NCBI RefSeq assembly: GCF_000972865.1
Contig: NZ_CP011144.1
Location: 496,001 to 560,000, forward strand
Direction: 5' to 3'
Length of the DNA: 64,000 nt
DNA from: Pseudoxanthomonas suwonensis
Lineage (GTDB): Bacteria > Pseudomonadota > Gammaproteobacteria > Xanthomonadales > Xanthomonadaceae
Part shown: positions 47,232-54,779 of the stretch, in pieces
How positions within the stretch are numbered: the first letter of the stretch is position 1
How the letters are laid out: each line of letters opens with the position of its first letter
Program-made: the position numbers and the translations under genes
Notes under the pieces: generated by a model
What the model saw: the letters and a program-made list of their open reading frames with translations, nothing else
What the model was told of the DNA's origin: nothing
The model's database searches: none

Positions 47232-48593
47232 TCATTTGCCCAGTTCGGCGGCGGTCTCGTCCAGCGCCTTCCAGGCCTTGTCGAACAGCTCGTCCACCTG
47301 CGCGCGGGTGATCACCAGCGGCGGCGACAGCAGCATCGAATCCCAGGTCGCGCGCAGGATCAGGCCGTGGCGCAGGGCGATGTCCCGGCACAGCGCGCCG
47401 ACCTTGCCGCGCTCCTCGAAGAACGCGCGCCGGCCGCGGTCGGGGACCAGCTCCAGCGCGCCCATCAGCCCGGCGATCCGCGCCTGCCCGACCAGGCGGT
47501 GCTCGCCCAGTTCAGCCCAGCGCTGCGCCAGGTAGGGGGCGATCTGGTCGCGGACGTGCTCGACGATGCGTTCCTGCTCCAGGATGCGCAGGTTCTCCAG
47601 CGCCACCGCCGCGCACACCGGGTGGCCCGAATAGGTCGCGCCATGCGCCAGTTCGCCGCCGGCGTCCTTGAGCACGCCGGCGACGCGGTCGTTGAACAGC
47701 GCCGCGCCCAGCGGGATGTAGCCCGAGGTGATCCCCTTGGCCACCGGCATGATGTCCGGCTGGAAGCCGAAGTACTGCGCACCGAACCACTGCCCGGTGC
47801 GGCCGAAGCCGCAGATCACCTCGTCGGACACCAGCAGTACGTCGTAGCGGCGGCAGATCCGTTCTATCTCCGGCCAGTAGCTGCGCGGCGGGATGTAGAC
47901 GCCGATCGCGCCCATGATCGGTTCGCCGATGAACGCGGCCACCCGCTCCGGGCCAAGTTCCAGGATCTTGTCCTCCAGCCGGCGCGCGGCGAGCAGGCCG
48001 TACTCGTCCTCGTCCAGGTCGCCGCCGTCGGCGAACCAGAACGGCGGCTCGATATGGTGGATGTCCGGGATCGGCAGCCCGCCCTGCCCGTGCATCGCCT
48101 TCATCCCGCCCAGGCTGGCACCGGCCATGGTGGTGCCGTGGTAGCCGTTGTGGCGGCCGATGAAGATGTTCTTGCGCGGCTGGTCCTGCACCGCCCAGAA
48201 GTGGCGGACCAGGCGCAGGATGGTGTCGTTGGCCTCCGAGCCGGAGTTGACGAAGAAGGCGTGGTTGATGTCGCCCGGCGCCAGCTCGGCCAGCTTGGCG
48301 GCCAGGCGGATGGTCGGCTCGGTGGTGCACTGGAAGAAGCTGTTGTAGTAGGCCAGCTGGGTCATCTGCTTCGAGGCGGCCGCGCCCAGCTCCGGACGGC
48401 CGTAGCCGATGTTCACGCACCACAGGCCGGCGAAGGCGTCCAGCAGCTTGTTGCCGTCGGCGTCCCAGACGTAGCAGCCCTCGCCGCAGGTCAGCACCCG
48501 GGTGCCCCGCTTCGCCAGCGCCGCGTTGTCGTTGAACGGGTGCAGGTGGTGGGCGGCGTCGAGCCGTTGCAGTTCGCGGATGTCCATCGTCAT
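47232..48593 (-). CDS. spuC: Putrescine-pyruvate aminotransferase (SpuC type)
   Basis: 453 residues, class III PLP aminotransferase. LWCVNIGYGRPELGAAA near the start, VNSGSEANDTILR, NGYHGTTMAGASLGG, the Asp of SDEVICGFGRTG, and the PLP Lys in MPVAKGITSGYIPLGAAL. Converts putrescine to 4-aminobutanal using pyruvate; related enzymes also act on GABA or glutamylated amines. Between spuB and the binding proteins, as in P. aeruginosa. Confidence 0.93.
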   Translation of the reverse strand: MTMDIRELQRLDAAHHLHPFNDNAALAKRGTRVLTCGEGCYVWDADGNKLLDAFAGLWCVNIGYGRPELGAAASKQMTQLAYYNSFFQCTTEPTIRLAAKLAELAPGDINHAFFVNSGSEANDTILRLVRHFWAVQDQPRKNIFIGRHNGYHGTTMAGASLGGMKAMHGQGGLPIPDIHHIEPPFWFADGGDLDEDEYGLLAARRLEDKILELGPERVAAFIGEPIMGAIGVYIPPRSYWPEIERICRRYDVLLVSDEVICGFGRTGQWFGAQYFGFQPDIMPVAKGITSGYIPLGAALFNDRVAGVLKDAGGELAHGATYSGHPVCAAVALENLRILEQERIVEHVRDQIAPYLAQRWAELGEHRLVGQARIAGLMGALELVPDRGRRAFFEERGKVGALCRDIALRHGLILRATWDSMLLSPPLVITRAQVDELFDKAWKALDETAAELGK

Positions 48594-48691
48594 CGTGGGC
48601 GGCTTTTCCCTGGGATCCGTGTCCAAGTCCGATAGTGCCGTCGTCTCGGGAATACCGACGACGTCCAAACCTTCGAGAGCGAAAGTCACTG

Positions 48692-48724
48692 GGTCCCCGC
48701 CTGCGCGGGGATGACGAGCAAGAA
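48692..48724 (+). repeat. Short palindromic repeat, family B (copy 3)
   Basis: Stem GTCCCCGC/GCGGGGAT around CTGC, then GACGAGCAAGAAC. Lies inside the polyamine operon in the 144-base gap between spuB and spuC, where it could affect mRNA stability. Confidence 0.8.
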
Positions 48725-48737
48725 CAACAGCGCCAAC

Positions 48738-50126
48738 TCAAACGTTCAACAGCAGGAACTCCCGCTCCCACGAACTGATAACGCGGAAGAAGGTCTCGTA
48801 TTCCTTGCGCTTGACCGAGACGTAGGCGCGCACGAAGCGCGGGCCGAGCAGCTCCTGCAGCTCGGCGCAGCCTTCCAGCCCGTCCAGCGCCTGGTTCAAC
48901 GAGCGCGGCAGGGCGAAGCCGGCGTCCTGGGCGCTGCTGTCCATCGCCGGCATCGGCTTGAGCTTCTCGCGGATGCCGAGCAGGCCGCAGGCCAGGGTGC
49001 CGGCCATGGCCAGGTAGGGATTGGCGTCGGAGCCGGCGAAGCGGCTTTCCACCCGGGTGTTCTCCGGCGTGTCCATCGGCACGCGCAGGCCGCAGGTGCG
49101 GTTGTCGTAGCCCCAGTGCACGTTGATCGGCGCCACCTGGCCCAGGGCCAGGCGCCGGTAGGAATTCACGTTCGGGGCGAAGAACGCCATCGCCATCGGC
49201 ACGTACTTCTGCAGGCCGCCCAGGTAATGCCTGAACACGGTGCTGTGCTCGCCGGCCTTCTTGCCCGCGAACACGTTGGTTCCGCGCCTGACGTCCACCA
49301 GGCTTTGGTGGATGTGCATGGCACTGCCCGGTTCGTTCTCCATCGGCTTGGCCAGGAAGGTGGCGTAGATGCCGTGGCGCAGCGCCGCCTCGCGCATGGT
49401 GCGCTTGAACAGGAACACGTGGTCGGCGCGCGAGAGCGCGTCGGCGTGGGTGAAGTTGACCTCCAGCTGGGCGGCGCCGGACTCGTGGATCAGCGTGTCC
49501 ACGTCCAGCTCCATCGCCTCGCAGTAGTCGTACATCAGGTCCAGGATCGGGTCGAACTCGTTGACCGCATCGATCGAGTACGACTGCCGTGCCGTTTCCG
49601 GGCGGCCGTTGCGGCCGGCCGGCGGCAGCAGCGGGAAGTCCGGGTCGGTGTTCTTCTGCACCAGGAAGAATTCCAGCTCCGGCGCCACCACCGGCTGCAG
49701 GCCCAGTTCCTCGTAGGCGGCCAGCACCCGGCGCAGCACGTTGCGCGGGGCCAGCTCGTGCGGCTGGCCATCCTTGGTCTGGCAGTCGTGGATGACCTGC
49801 GCGGTCGGGTCGGTGGCCCACGGCACCATGCGCACGGTGTCCGGGTCCGGGCGCAGGATCATGTCCGAGTCCGACGGCGAGGTCAGTTCGTAGTAGTCGT
49901 CCGGGTACTCGCCGGTGACGGTGGTGGCGAAGATCCCCTCGGGCAGGCGCGTACCGTAGTCATGGCTGAACTTGTCGGCCGGGATGATCTTGCCGCGGGC
50001 ATTGCCGGTGATGTCCGGGACCAGGCACTCGACCTCGGTGATGCGGCGCTCCTTGAGCCAGCGCCGCAGCGAGCTTTCCTGCTGCGCGGTGCTGGCCGGC
50101 TTGCGGCGGGCGGGCCGGACGCTCAT
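48738..50126 (-). CDS. spuB: Glutamylpolyamine synthetase (PuuA/SpuB type)
   Basis: 462 residues of the glutamine synthetase fold: ECLVPDITGNARGKIIPADKF at the start, catalytic Glu pair in ELEFFLVQ, QLEVNF, and the ATP/Glu site MHIHQSLVD, NSYRRLALGQVAP, DANPYLAMA. It lacks the adenylylation-loop segment of true GlnA. Ligates glutamate to putrescine, the first step of the glutamylation route. Coupled to spuA by a 4-base overlap. Confidence 0.93.
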   Translation of the reverse strand: MSVRPARRKPASTAQQESSLRRWLKERRITEVECLVPDITGNARGKIIPADKFSHDYGTRLPEGIFATTVTGEYPDDYYELTSPSDSDMILRPDPDTVRMVPWATDPTAQVIHDCQTKDGQPHELAPRNVLRRVLAAYEELGLQPVVAPELEFFLVQKNTDPDFPLLPPAGRNGRPETARQSYSIDAVNEFDPILDLMYDYCEAMELDVDTLIHESGAAQLEVNFTHADALSRADHVFLFKRTMREAALRHGIYATFLAKPMENEPGSAMHIHQSLVDVRRGTNVFAGKKAGEHSTVFRHYLGGLQKYVPMAMAFFAPNVNSYRRLALGQVAPINVHWGYDNRTCGLRVPMDTPENTRVESRFAGSDANPYLAMAGTLACGLLGIREKLKPMPAMDSSAQDAGFALPRSLNQALDGLEGCAELQELLGPRFVRAYVSVKRKEYETFFRVISSWEREFLLLNV

Positions 50127-50905
50127 GCCGGCTCCGGGACGCCCGGGCGCGCGGCGGTGCGGCGCACGGCATAGGCGCGGCAGGCATCGCCGAAGGCGCG
50201 GAAGATGCCCAGGTAGAAGGGGTTCTGCGTGACCTGCCATTCCGGGTGCCACTGCACCCCGAGCAGGAAGCCGCCGCCGTCGCGGCGGAATGCCTCGATC
50301 GCCCCGTCCGGCGCGATCGCCTCGACCACCAGGCCGTCGCCGAGCCGGGCCACGCCCTGCCCGTGCAGCGAGTTGACCCGCACCCGGGTGGCGCCGGCGA
50401 TCGCCGCCAGCCGCCCGCCATCGGCCAGGCGGATCTCGTGCGCGGGGGCGTATTGCAGCTCCAGCGGATCGTCCGGGTCCTCGCGATGGTTGGCGAAGCC
50501 GGTGGCCTCGTGCAGCTTCTGGAACAGGCTGCCGCCGAAGGCCACGTTGACCTCCTGGAAGCCGCGACAGATCGCCAGGATCGGCAGGCCCATCGCCACC
50601 GCGCGGGGGATCAGGCCCAGGGTGGTGGCGTCGCGCGCCGGATCGTGCAGGTTGCCTTCCCAGCTGGGCTCGTCGCCGTAGTGGTGCGGCTCGATGTTGC
50701 TGACCGCGCCGGTCAACAGCAGGCCGTCCAGCCGTCCCAGCCATTCGTCCGCGGCCACCGGCGGCTCCAGTGCCGGCAGCAGCACCGGGGTGGCACCGGC
50801 CCCGTCGACCACCGCGCGCACGTACTTCTCGCCGACCGCGAGGAACGGATGCGGGCCGATCTGTTTGCGGTCGGAAGGCAGGCCGACCAAGGGCGGCAGG
50901 GCCAT
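50123..50905 (-). CDS. spuA: Gamma-glutamyl-GABA hydrolase (PuuD/SpuA type)
   Basis: 260 residues, class I glutamine amidotransferase-like hydrolase. Catalytic Cys in AICRGFQEVNVAFGG, His and Glu in LGVQWHPEWQ, and the family signature GAVSNIEPHHYG. Releases GABA from gamma-glutamyl-GABA. Start at MALPPLVGLPSD; no strong Shine-Dalgarno. First gene of the operon and divergent from spuI. Confidence 0.92.
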   Translation of the reverse strand: MALPPLVGLPSDRKQIGPHPFLAVGEKYVRAVVDGAGATPVLLPALEPPVAADEWLGRLDGLLLTGAVSNIEPHHYGDEPSWEGNLHDPARDATTLGLIPRAVAMGLPILAICRGFQEVNVAFGGSLFQKLHEATGFANHREDPDDPLELQYAPAHEIRLADGGRLAAIAGATRVRVNSLHGQGVARLGDGLVVEAIAPDGAIEAFRRDGGGFLLGVQWHPEWQVTQNPFYLGIFRAFGDACRAYAVRRTAARPGVPEPA

Positions 50906-51093
50906 GCGCGGAAGGGTCCGGTGGCGTCCGGGCAACTTACCCCGGCCGTTTTATTTTTACAACACGAGGACGCCCGGCGAGGCCAATGCCCCGCTTTGGT
51001 GCACAGATTCGGCCCGGGCGGCCGGGAATCCGTTGAGTATTCTTGACGAGGCGCCCGCCTGCTACTCTCGTCCGGCCACCCGCGAGGCTTCCG
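50906..51093. promoter_or_regulatory. Divergent promoter region of spuA and spuI
   Basis: 188 bases between divergent starts. An AT-rich island (GTTTTATTTTTACAACA near 50948-50964) stands out in the GC-rich context and probably holds the spuA-side promoter; on the spuI side TTGACG (51043) and TACTCT (51063) are present but only 14 bases apart. No regulator gene is nearby. The exact elements are unresolved. Confidence 0.5.
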
Positions 51094-52482
51094 ATGAACC
51101 GCGAATCCGCCCCGTCCGCGCTGCCGCCGGAGGACCTGGCCACGCTGCGCGCGCTGCCCGGCCACGACGCCGCGCACGTGGACCTGCTGCTGCCGGACTG
51201 CAACGGCCTGCTGCGCGGCAAGCGGGTCCCCGCCGACGCACTGGAAAAGGTCTACGCCGGTGGCGTGTGCCTGCCGATGTCGCTGGTCGCCGCCGACATC
51301 ACCGGCAACACGGTGGAGGAAACCGGCCTGGGCTACGCCATCGGCGACGAGGACCGGATCTGCCGGCCGGTCCCCGGCAGCCTGCGCCCGGTGCCGTGGT
51401 CGCCGCGGCCAGCGCTGCAGCTGTTGTTGGCGATGGAGGACGGCGCCGGCGGCTGGTTCGAGGCGCACCCGCGCCGGGTGCTGGAACGCGTGCTCGAGCG
51501 CTACCGCGCGCTCGGCCTGGTCCCGGTGATGGCGGTGGAACTGGAGTTCTACCTGTTCGACCGCCTGCCCGGCGCCGATGGCCGGCCGCAGCCCACCCTC
51601 AATGCCAGCGACGGCGCGCGCAACGCCAGTACCCAGGTCTATTCGATCGACGACCTGGACGAGAACGCCGGCTTCATCGACGCGGTGGCCCGCGCCTGCC
51701 GCGCCCAGGGGATTCCGGCCGACACTGCGGTGGCCGAGTACGCGCCGGGCCAGTTCGAGATCAACCTCAAGCACCGCGCCGACGCGCTGGCCGCCTGCGA
51801 CGACGCGGTGCTGCTCAAGCGCGCGATCAAGGCGATCGCGCAGCAGCAGGGCGCGCTGGCCAGCTTCATGGCCAAGCCGCTGGCCGGCCAGGCCGGCAGC
51901 GGCCTGCACCTGCACGTGAGCCTGCTCGACGGCGGCGGCCGCAACCTGTTCGCCGGCGATCGCACCGATGCGCCGGCCGACGCGTTGCGCCACGCGGTCG
52001 GCGGCCTGCAGGCCAGCGCGCGCGACAACCTGCTGCTGTTCGCGCCGCACGCCAACAGCTACCGCCGCTTCGTGGCCAACGCCTTCGTCCCGCTCAACGA
52101 CAGCTGGGGCCACAACAACCGCACCGTGGCCATGCGCATCCCGCACGGCGGCGCGGCCGACACCCGGATCGAGCACCGCATCGCCGGCGCCGACGCCAAC
52201 CCCTACCTGGTCGCCGCGGCGGTGCTGGCCGGCATGCTCGACGGGATCGAGCAGCAGCTGGATCCGGGCCCGCCGACGACCGGGAATGCCTATGAGCAAT
52301 ACCCGGTGCAGACGCCGTACTGGCGCGACGCGATCGACGACTTCCTCGGCAGCGGGTTCGCCGCGCGCTGGTACGGCGAATCCTTCCGGCACATCTACGG
52401 GCAGCAGAAGCTCAAGGAGATGCGCGATTTCCATGCCCTGGTCCCGGACCTGGACTATGCCTGGTACCTGCGCACGGTGTGA
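51094..52482 (+). CDS. spuI: Glutamylpolyamine synthetase (SpuI type)
   Basis: 462 residues, glutamine synthetase fold; a diverged paralogue of spuB. LLLPDCNGLLRGKRVPADAL, AVELEFYLFDR, GQFEINLKH, LHLHVSLLD, NSYRRFVANAFVP and DANPYLVAAAV are visible. In P. aeruginosa SpuI glutamylates polyamines and its gene is also divergent from spuA. GAGG precedes the ATG; the frame is open 17 codons upstream without support. The FAD oxidase follows. Confidence 0.92.
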   Translation: MNRESAPSALPPEDLATLRALPGHDAAHVDLLLPDCNGLLRGKRVPADALEKVYAGGVCLPMSLVAADITGNTVEETGLGYAIGDEDRICRPVPGSLRPVPWSPRPALQLLLAMEDGAGGWFEAHPRRVLERVLERYRALGLVPVMAVELEFYLFDRLPGADGRPQPTLNASDGARNASTQVYSIDDLDENAGFIDAVARACRAQGIPADTAVAEYAPGQFEINLKHRADALAACDDAVLLKRAIKAIAQQQGALASFMAKPLAGQAGSGLHLHVSLLDGGGRNLFAGDRTDAPADALRHAVGGLQASARDNLLLFAPHANSYRRFVANAFVPLNDSWGHNNRTVAMRIPHGGAADTRIEHRIAGADANPYLVAAAVLAGMLDGIEQQLDPGPPTTGNAYEQYPVQTPYWRDAIDDFLGSGFAARWYGESFRHIYGQQKLKEMRDFHALVPDLDYAWYLRTV

Positions 52483-52519
52483 GCGGCGGGACATGCCTGC
52501 CCACCGCAGCCGCTCGCTT

Positions 52520-52610
52520 GTAAGAACGGGCATGACCGCGACACGTCATGTCGGTGCAGGCGACTCCTCCATGGTTCCGACGCCCGTGTCGCGGTCATGC
52601 CCGCTCCTAC
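52520..52610. repeat. GTAG-type palindromic repeat, family A (copy 3)
   Basis: Arms 52520-52545 and 52585-52610 pair with 2 mismatches in 26; the left head has decayed to GTAAGAAC while the right keeps GTAGGAGC on the opposite strand. Fills most of the 162 bases between spuI and the oxidase gene. Confidence 0.82.
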
Positions 52611-52644
52611 AAAAAGCAGGCACGCCGGTGTCTCCGACGAACCC

Positions 52645-53931
52645 ATGAACGCCGCGTCCACCTATCCACCCAGCTGGTACGCCGACAGCGCCGCGCCGCT
52701 GCAGGAACAGCCGGCGCTGCGCGGCAGCATTGACGACGCGGACGTGTGCATCCTCGGCGCCGGCTACACCGGGCTGTCGGCGGCGCTGGAACTGGCCGAG
52801 GCCGGCTACCGGGTGGTGGTGCTGGAAGCCGAGCGCATCGGCTGGGGCGCTTCCGGCCGCAACGGCGGCCAAGCCATCGTCGGCTACGGCTGCGAGCAGT
52901 CGACGCTGGAGGACCTGCTCGGCCACGACGCCGCACGCACGCTGTTCGGCCTCTCGCGCGAAGGCATGGACCTGCTGCGCGCGCGCATCGCCCGCCACCG
53001 CATCGAATGCGACTGGCGCGACGGCCATGCCCACGTGCCGGTCAAGCCGCGCCAGGAGCGCGCACTGCGCGCCGGCATCGTCGAGATGGCGCAGAAGTAC
53101 GACTACCCTCTGCGGTGGTGGGACCGCCGCCGCCTGCGCGACGAACTGGAGAGCGACCGCTACCTGGGCGCGGTGTACGACCCGGCCAGCGGCCACTTGC
53201 ACCCGCTGGAATACGCCTTCGGCCTGGCCCGTGCGGCGCTGGCCGCCGGCGTGCGCATCTTCGAGCGCTCGCCGGTGGTCGAACTGGTACGAGGGGCCCG
53301 GCCGCGGCTGCGCACCCCGCAGGGCGAGGTCGCCGCCGACTTCGCGGTGCTCGCCGGCAACGCCTGGCTGCGCGGCGTGGCGCCGGAGCTGGAATCGCGG
53401 GTGATGCCGGTCGGCACCTACATCGCCGCCACCGCACCGCTGGGCGTCGAACGCGCGCGCGCTCTGATCCGCAACGACATGGCCGTGGCCGACGTGAACT
53501 GGGCGCTGGACTACTTCCGCCTCAGTCGCGACCACCGCCTGCTGTTCGGCGGGCGCGCCAGCTACTCCAGCTGGCCGCCGCCGAACCTGCGCGGAGTGAT
53601 GCGCCGGCGCATCCACAACGTGTTCCCGCAGTTGGACGACATGCCCATCGAGTACCTGTGGGGCGGCTACGTCGACATCTCGCTCAACCGCGCCCCGCAC
53701 TGGGGCCGGCTGGCGCCGAACGTGTATTTCGCGCAGGGCTTCTCCGGGCACGGCGTGGCCAGCACCGGCCTGGCCGGCCGGCTGATCGCCGAGGCCATCC
53801 GCGGCCAGTCCGAGCGCCTGGACCTGTTCGCGAAGATCCCGCACGCGCCCTTCCCCGGCGGCCGCGCCCTGCGCACGCCGCTGCTGGTGCTGGCGATGGC
53901 CTGGTACAAGCTGCGCGACGCGCTGTGGTGA
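52645..53931 (+). CDS. FAD-dependent gamma-glutamylpolyamine oxidase (PuuB/PauB type)
   Basis: 428 residues, DAO fold. ADP-binding CILGAGYTGLSAALELAEAGYRVVVLEA with GWGASGRNGGQ, and the end segment FAQGFSGHGVASTGLAGRLIAEAI. PuuB-type starts with SWYADSA are typical. Oxidises glutamylputrescine to the aldehyde with release of ammonia and peroxide. The frame runs back into the preceding palindrome; ATG at 52645 is the realistic start. Confidence 0.9.
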   Translation: MNAASTYPPSWYADSAAPLQEQPALRGSIDDADVCILGAGYTGLSAALELAEAGYRVVVLEAERIGWGASGRNGGQAIVGYGCEQSTLEDLLGHDAARTLFGLSREGMDLLRARIARHRIECDWRDGHAHVPVKPRQERALRAGIVEMAQKYDYPLRWWDRRRLRDELESDRYLGAVYDPASGHLHPLEYAFGLARAALAAGVRIFERSPVVELVRGARPRLRTPQGEVAADFAVLAGNAWLRGVAPELESRVMPVGTYIAATAPLGVERARALIRNDMAVADVNWALDYFRLSRDHRLLFGGRASYSSWPPPNLRGVMRRRIHNVFPQLDDMPIEYLWGGYVDISLNRAPHWGRLAPNVYFAQGFSGHGVASTGLAGRLIAEAIRGQSERLDLFAKIPHAPFPGGRALRTPLLVLAMAWYKLRDALW

Positions 53932-53934
53932 GCG

Positions 53935-53990
53935 CCTGAAATGGGGTCAGGTTCATTTTCCAGGGAAAATGAACCTGACCCCATTTCAGG
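53935..53990. repeat. Perfect 56-base palindrome after the oxidase gene
   Basis: 27-base arms identical on both strands (left arm contains AATGGGGTCAGGTTCATTTT) around a 2-base centre AG, starting 3 bases after the stop codon. The AT content exceeds that of the neighbourhood. It may act as a terminator hairpin or be a mobile repeat end. Confidence 0.9.
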
Positions 53991-54014
53991 TGCCGTCGGC
54001 ACGGGCGACGCCTT

Positions 54015-54057
54015 CATGGTTCCGACGCCCGTGTCGCCGGCTGAAGCCGGCTCCTGC
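54015..54057. repeat. Half of a GTAG-type repeat, family A (fragment)
   Basis: The right half only: CATGGTTCCGACGCCCGTGTCGC, shared exactly with copy 3 (52570-52592), followed by CGGCTGAAGCCGGCTCCTGC with the head degraded. The left half is replaced by unrelated sequence next to the 56-base palindrome. Confidence 0.65.
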
Positions 54058-54082
54058 AGTGAGAGCTCGAAGCGAAGGAAGA

Positions 54083-54124
54083 TTGATCGCGATCAAGGCG
54101 ATCCGCAGCGACCGCCACTAGCCT
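54083..54124 (+). promoter_or_regulatory. FNR/ANR box and promoter of the bacteriohemerythrin gene
   Basis: TTGATCGCGATCAA (54083-54096) is a perfect match to the FNR consensus TTGAT-N4-ATCAA. TAGCCT at 54119-54124 would be the -10 of a promoter starting near 54131, which puts the box centre at -41.5, the standard class II activator position. Confidence 0.8.
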
Positions 54125-54156
54125 GCGTACACCCCCCGCAATCCCCCTGACCGCGC

Positions 54157-54618
54157 ATGGCACTCCTGCTCTGGCAAGACGACCTCGACACCGGCATCGA
54201 GGTGATCGACGACCAGCACCGCCGGATCGTCTCGATGGTCAACCAGCTGCATCAGGCGCGGACCGGCGCCTCGCCGTGGGTGGTGGGCGAGGTGATCGAC
54301 GAACTGGTCGACTACACCCTGTCCCACTTCGCCTTCGAGGAGGAACTGATGGAGGAGGCCGGCTACCCGTTCTGCGCCGCGCACAGGCGCGCGCACGAGG
54401 TGTTCACCAGGCGCGTGGGCGAGTACCGGTTGCGCTACCAGGCCGGCGAGGACGTGGTCGACGAGCTCGAAAGCCTGCTCTCGCGCTGGCTGTTCAACCA
54501 CATCCGCAACGATGACCGCGCCTATTCCAGGCAGGTGCGCCGGCACCTGGACCGCTTCGCGCGCGAGCATGAGCAGGGCGGCTGGCTGGCGCGGACGGTG
54601 AGGCGGCTGTTCCATTGA
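54157..54618 (+). CDS. Bacteriohemerythrin
   Basis: 153 residues, single hemerythrin domain with a di-iron oxygen site. Ligands seen: H21 (DDQHRRIV), His and Glu in [11 protein letters not shown], the pair in [11 protein letters not shown], and His/Asp in [12 protein letters not shown]. Oxygen storage, sensing or delivery in the cytoplasm. Upstream FNR-type box suggests control by oxygen shortage. Confidence 0.95.
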   Translation: MALLLWQDDLDTGIEVIDDQHRRIVSMVNQLHQARTGASPWVVGEVIDELVDYTLSHFAFEEELMEEAGYPFCAAHRRAHEVFTRRVGEYRLRYQAGEDVVDELESLLSRWLFNHIRNDDRAYSRQVRRHLDRFAREHEQGGWLARTVRRLFH

Positions 54619-54661
54619 GTTGAGTGGTACGGCGGGCCGCGCGGGACGGACCGACGTCTCC

Positions 54662-54758
54662 TGTAGGAGCCGGGTTCAGCCGGCGACACGGGCGTCGGGA
54701 ATGCGAGGGTGTGGCCTGTGCCGAGGTGGCGTGTCGCCGGCTGAACCCGGCTCCTACA
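54662..54758. repeat. GTAG-type palindromic repeat, family A (copy 4)
   Basis: 29-base perfect arms at 54662-54690 and 54730-54758 (TGTAGGAGCCGGGTTCAGCC and on) with a 39-base centre, between two convergent genes. Could serve as a bidirectional terminator; followed by a run of A (T on the minus strand is upstream). Confidence 0.87.
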
Positions 54759-54779
54759 CAAAAAACGGAGTGCGGCGGC

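Noticed and set aside
48738..50126. Annotation as glutamine synthetase GlnA (also for 51094-52482)
   Set aside because: Both proteins are shorter at the adenylylation region and sit with PuuD-, PuuB- and Pot-type genes; glutamylpolyamine synthetase fits better.
51033..51068. TTGACG and TACTCT as a spuI promoter
   Set aside because: The hexamers are only 14 bases apart, too short for a sigma-70 promoter; left unassigned.
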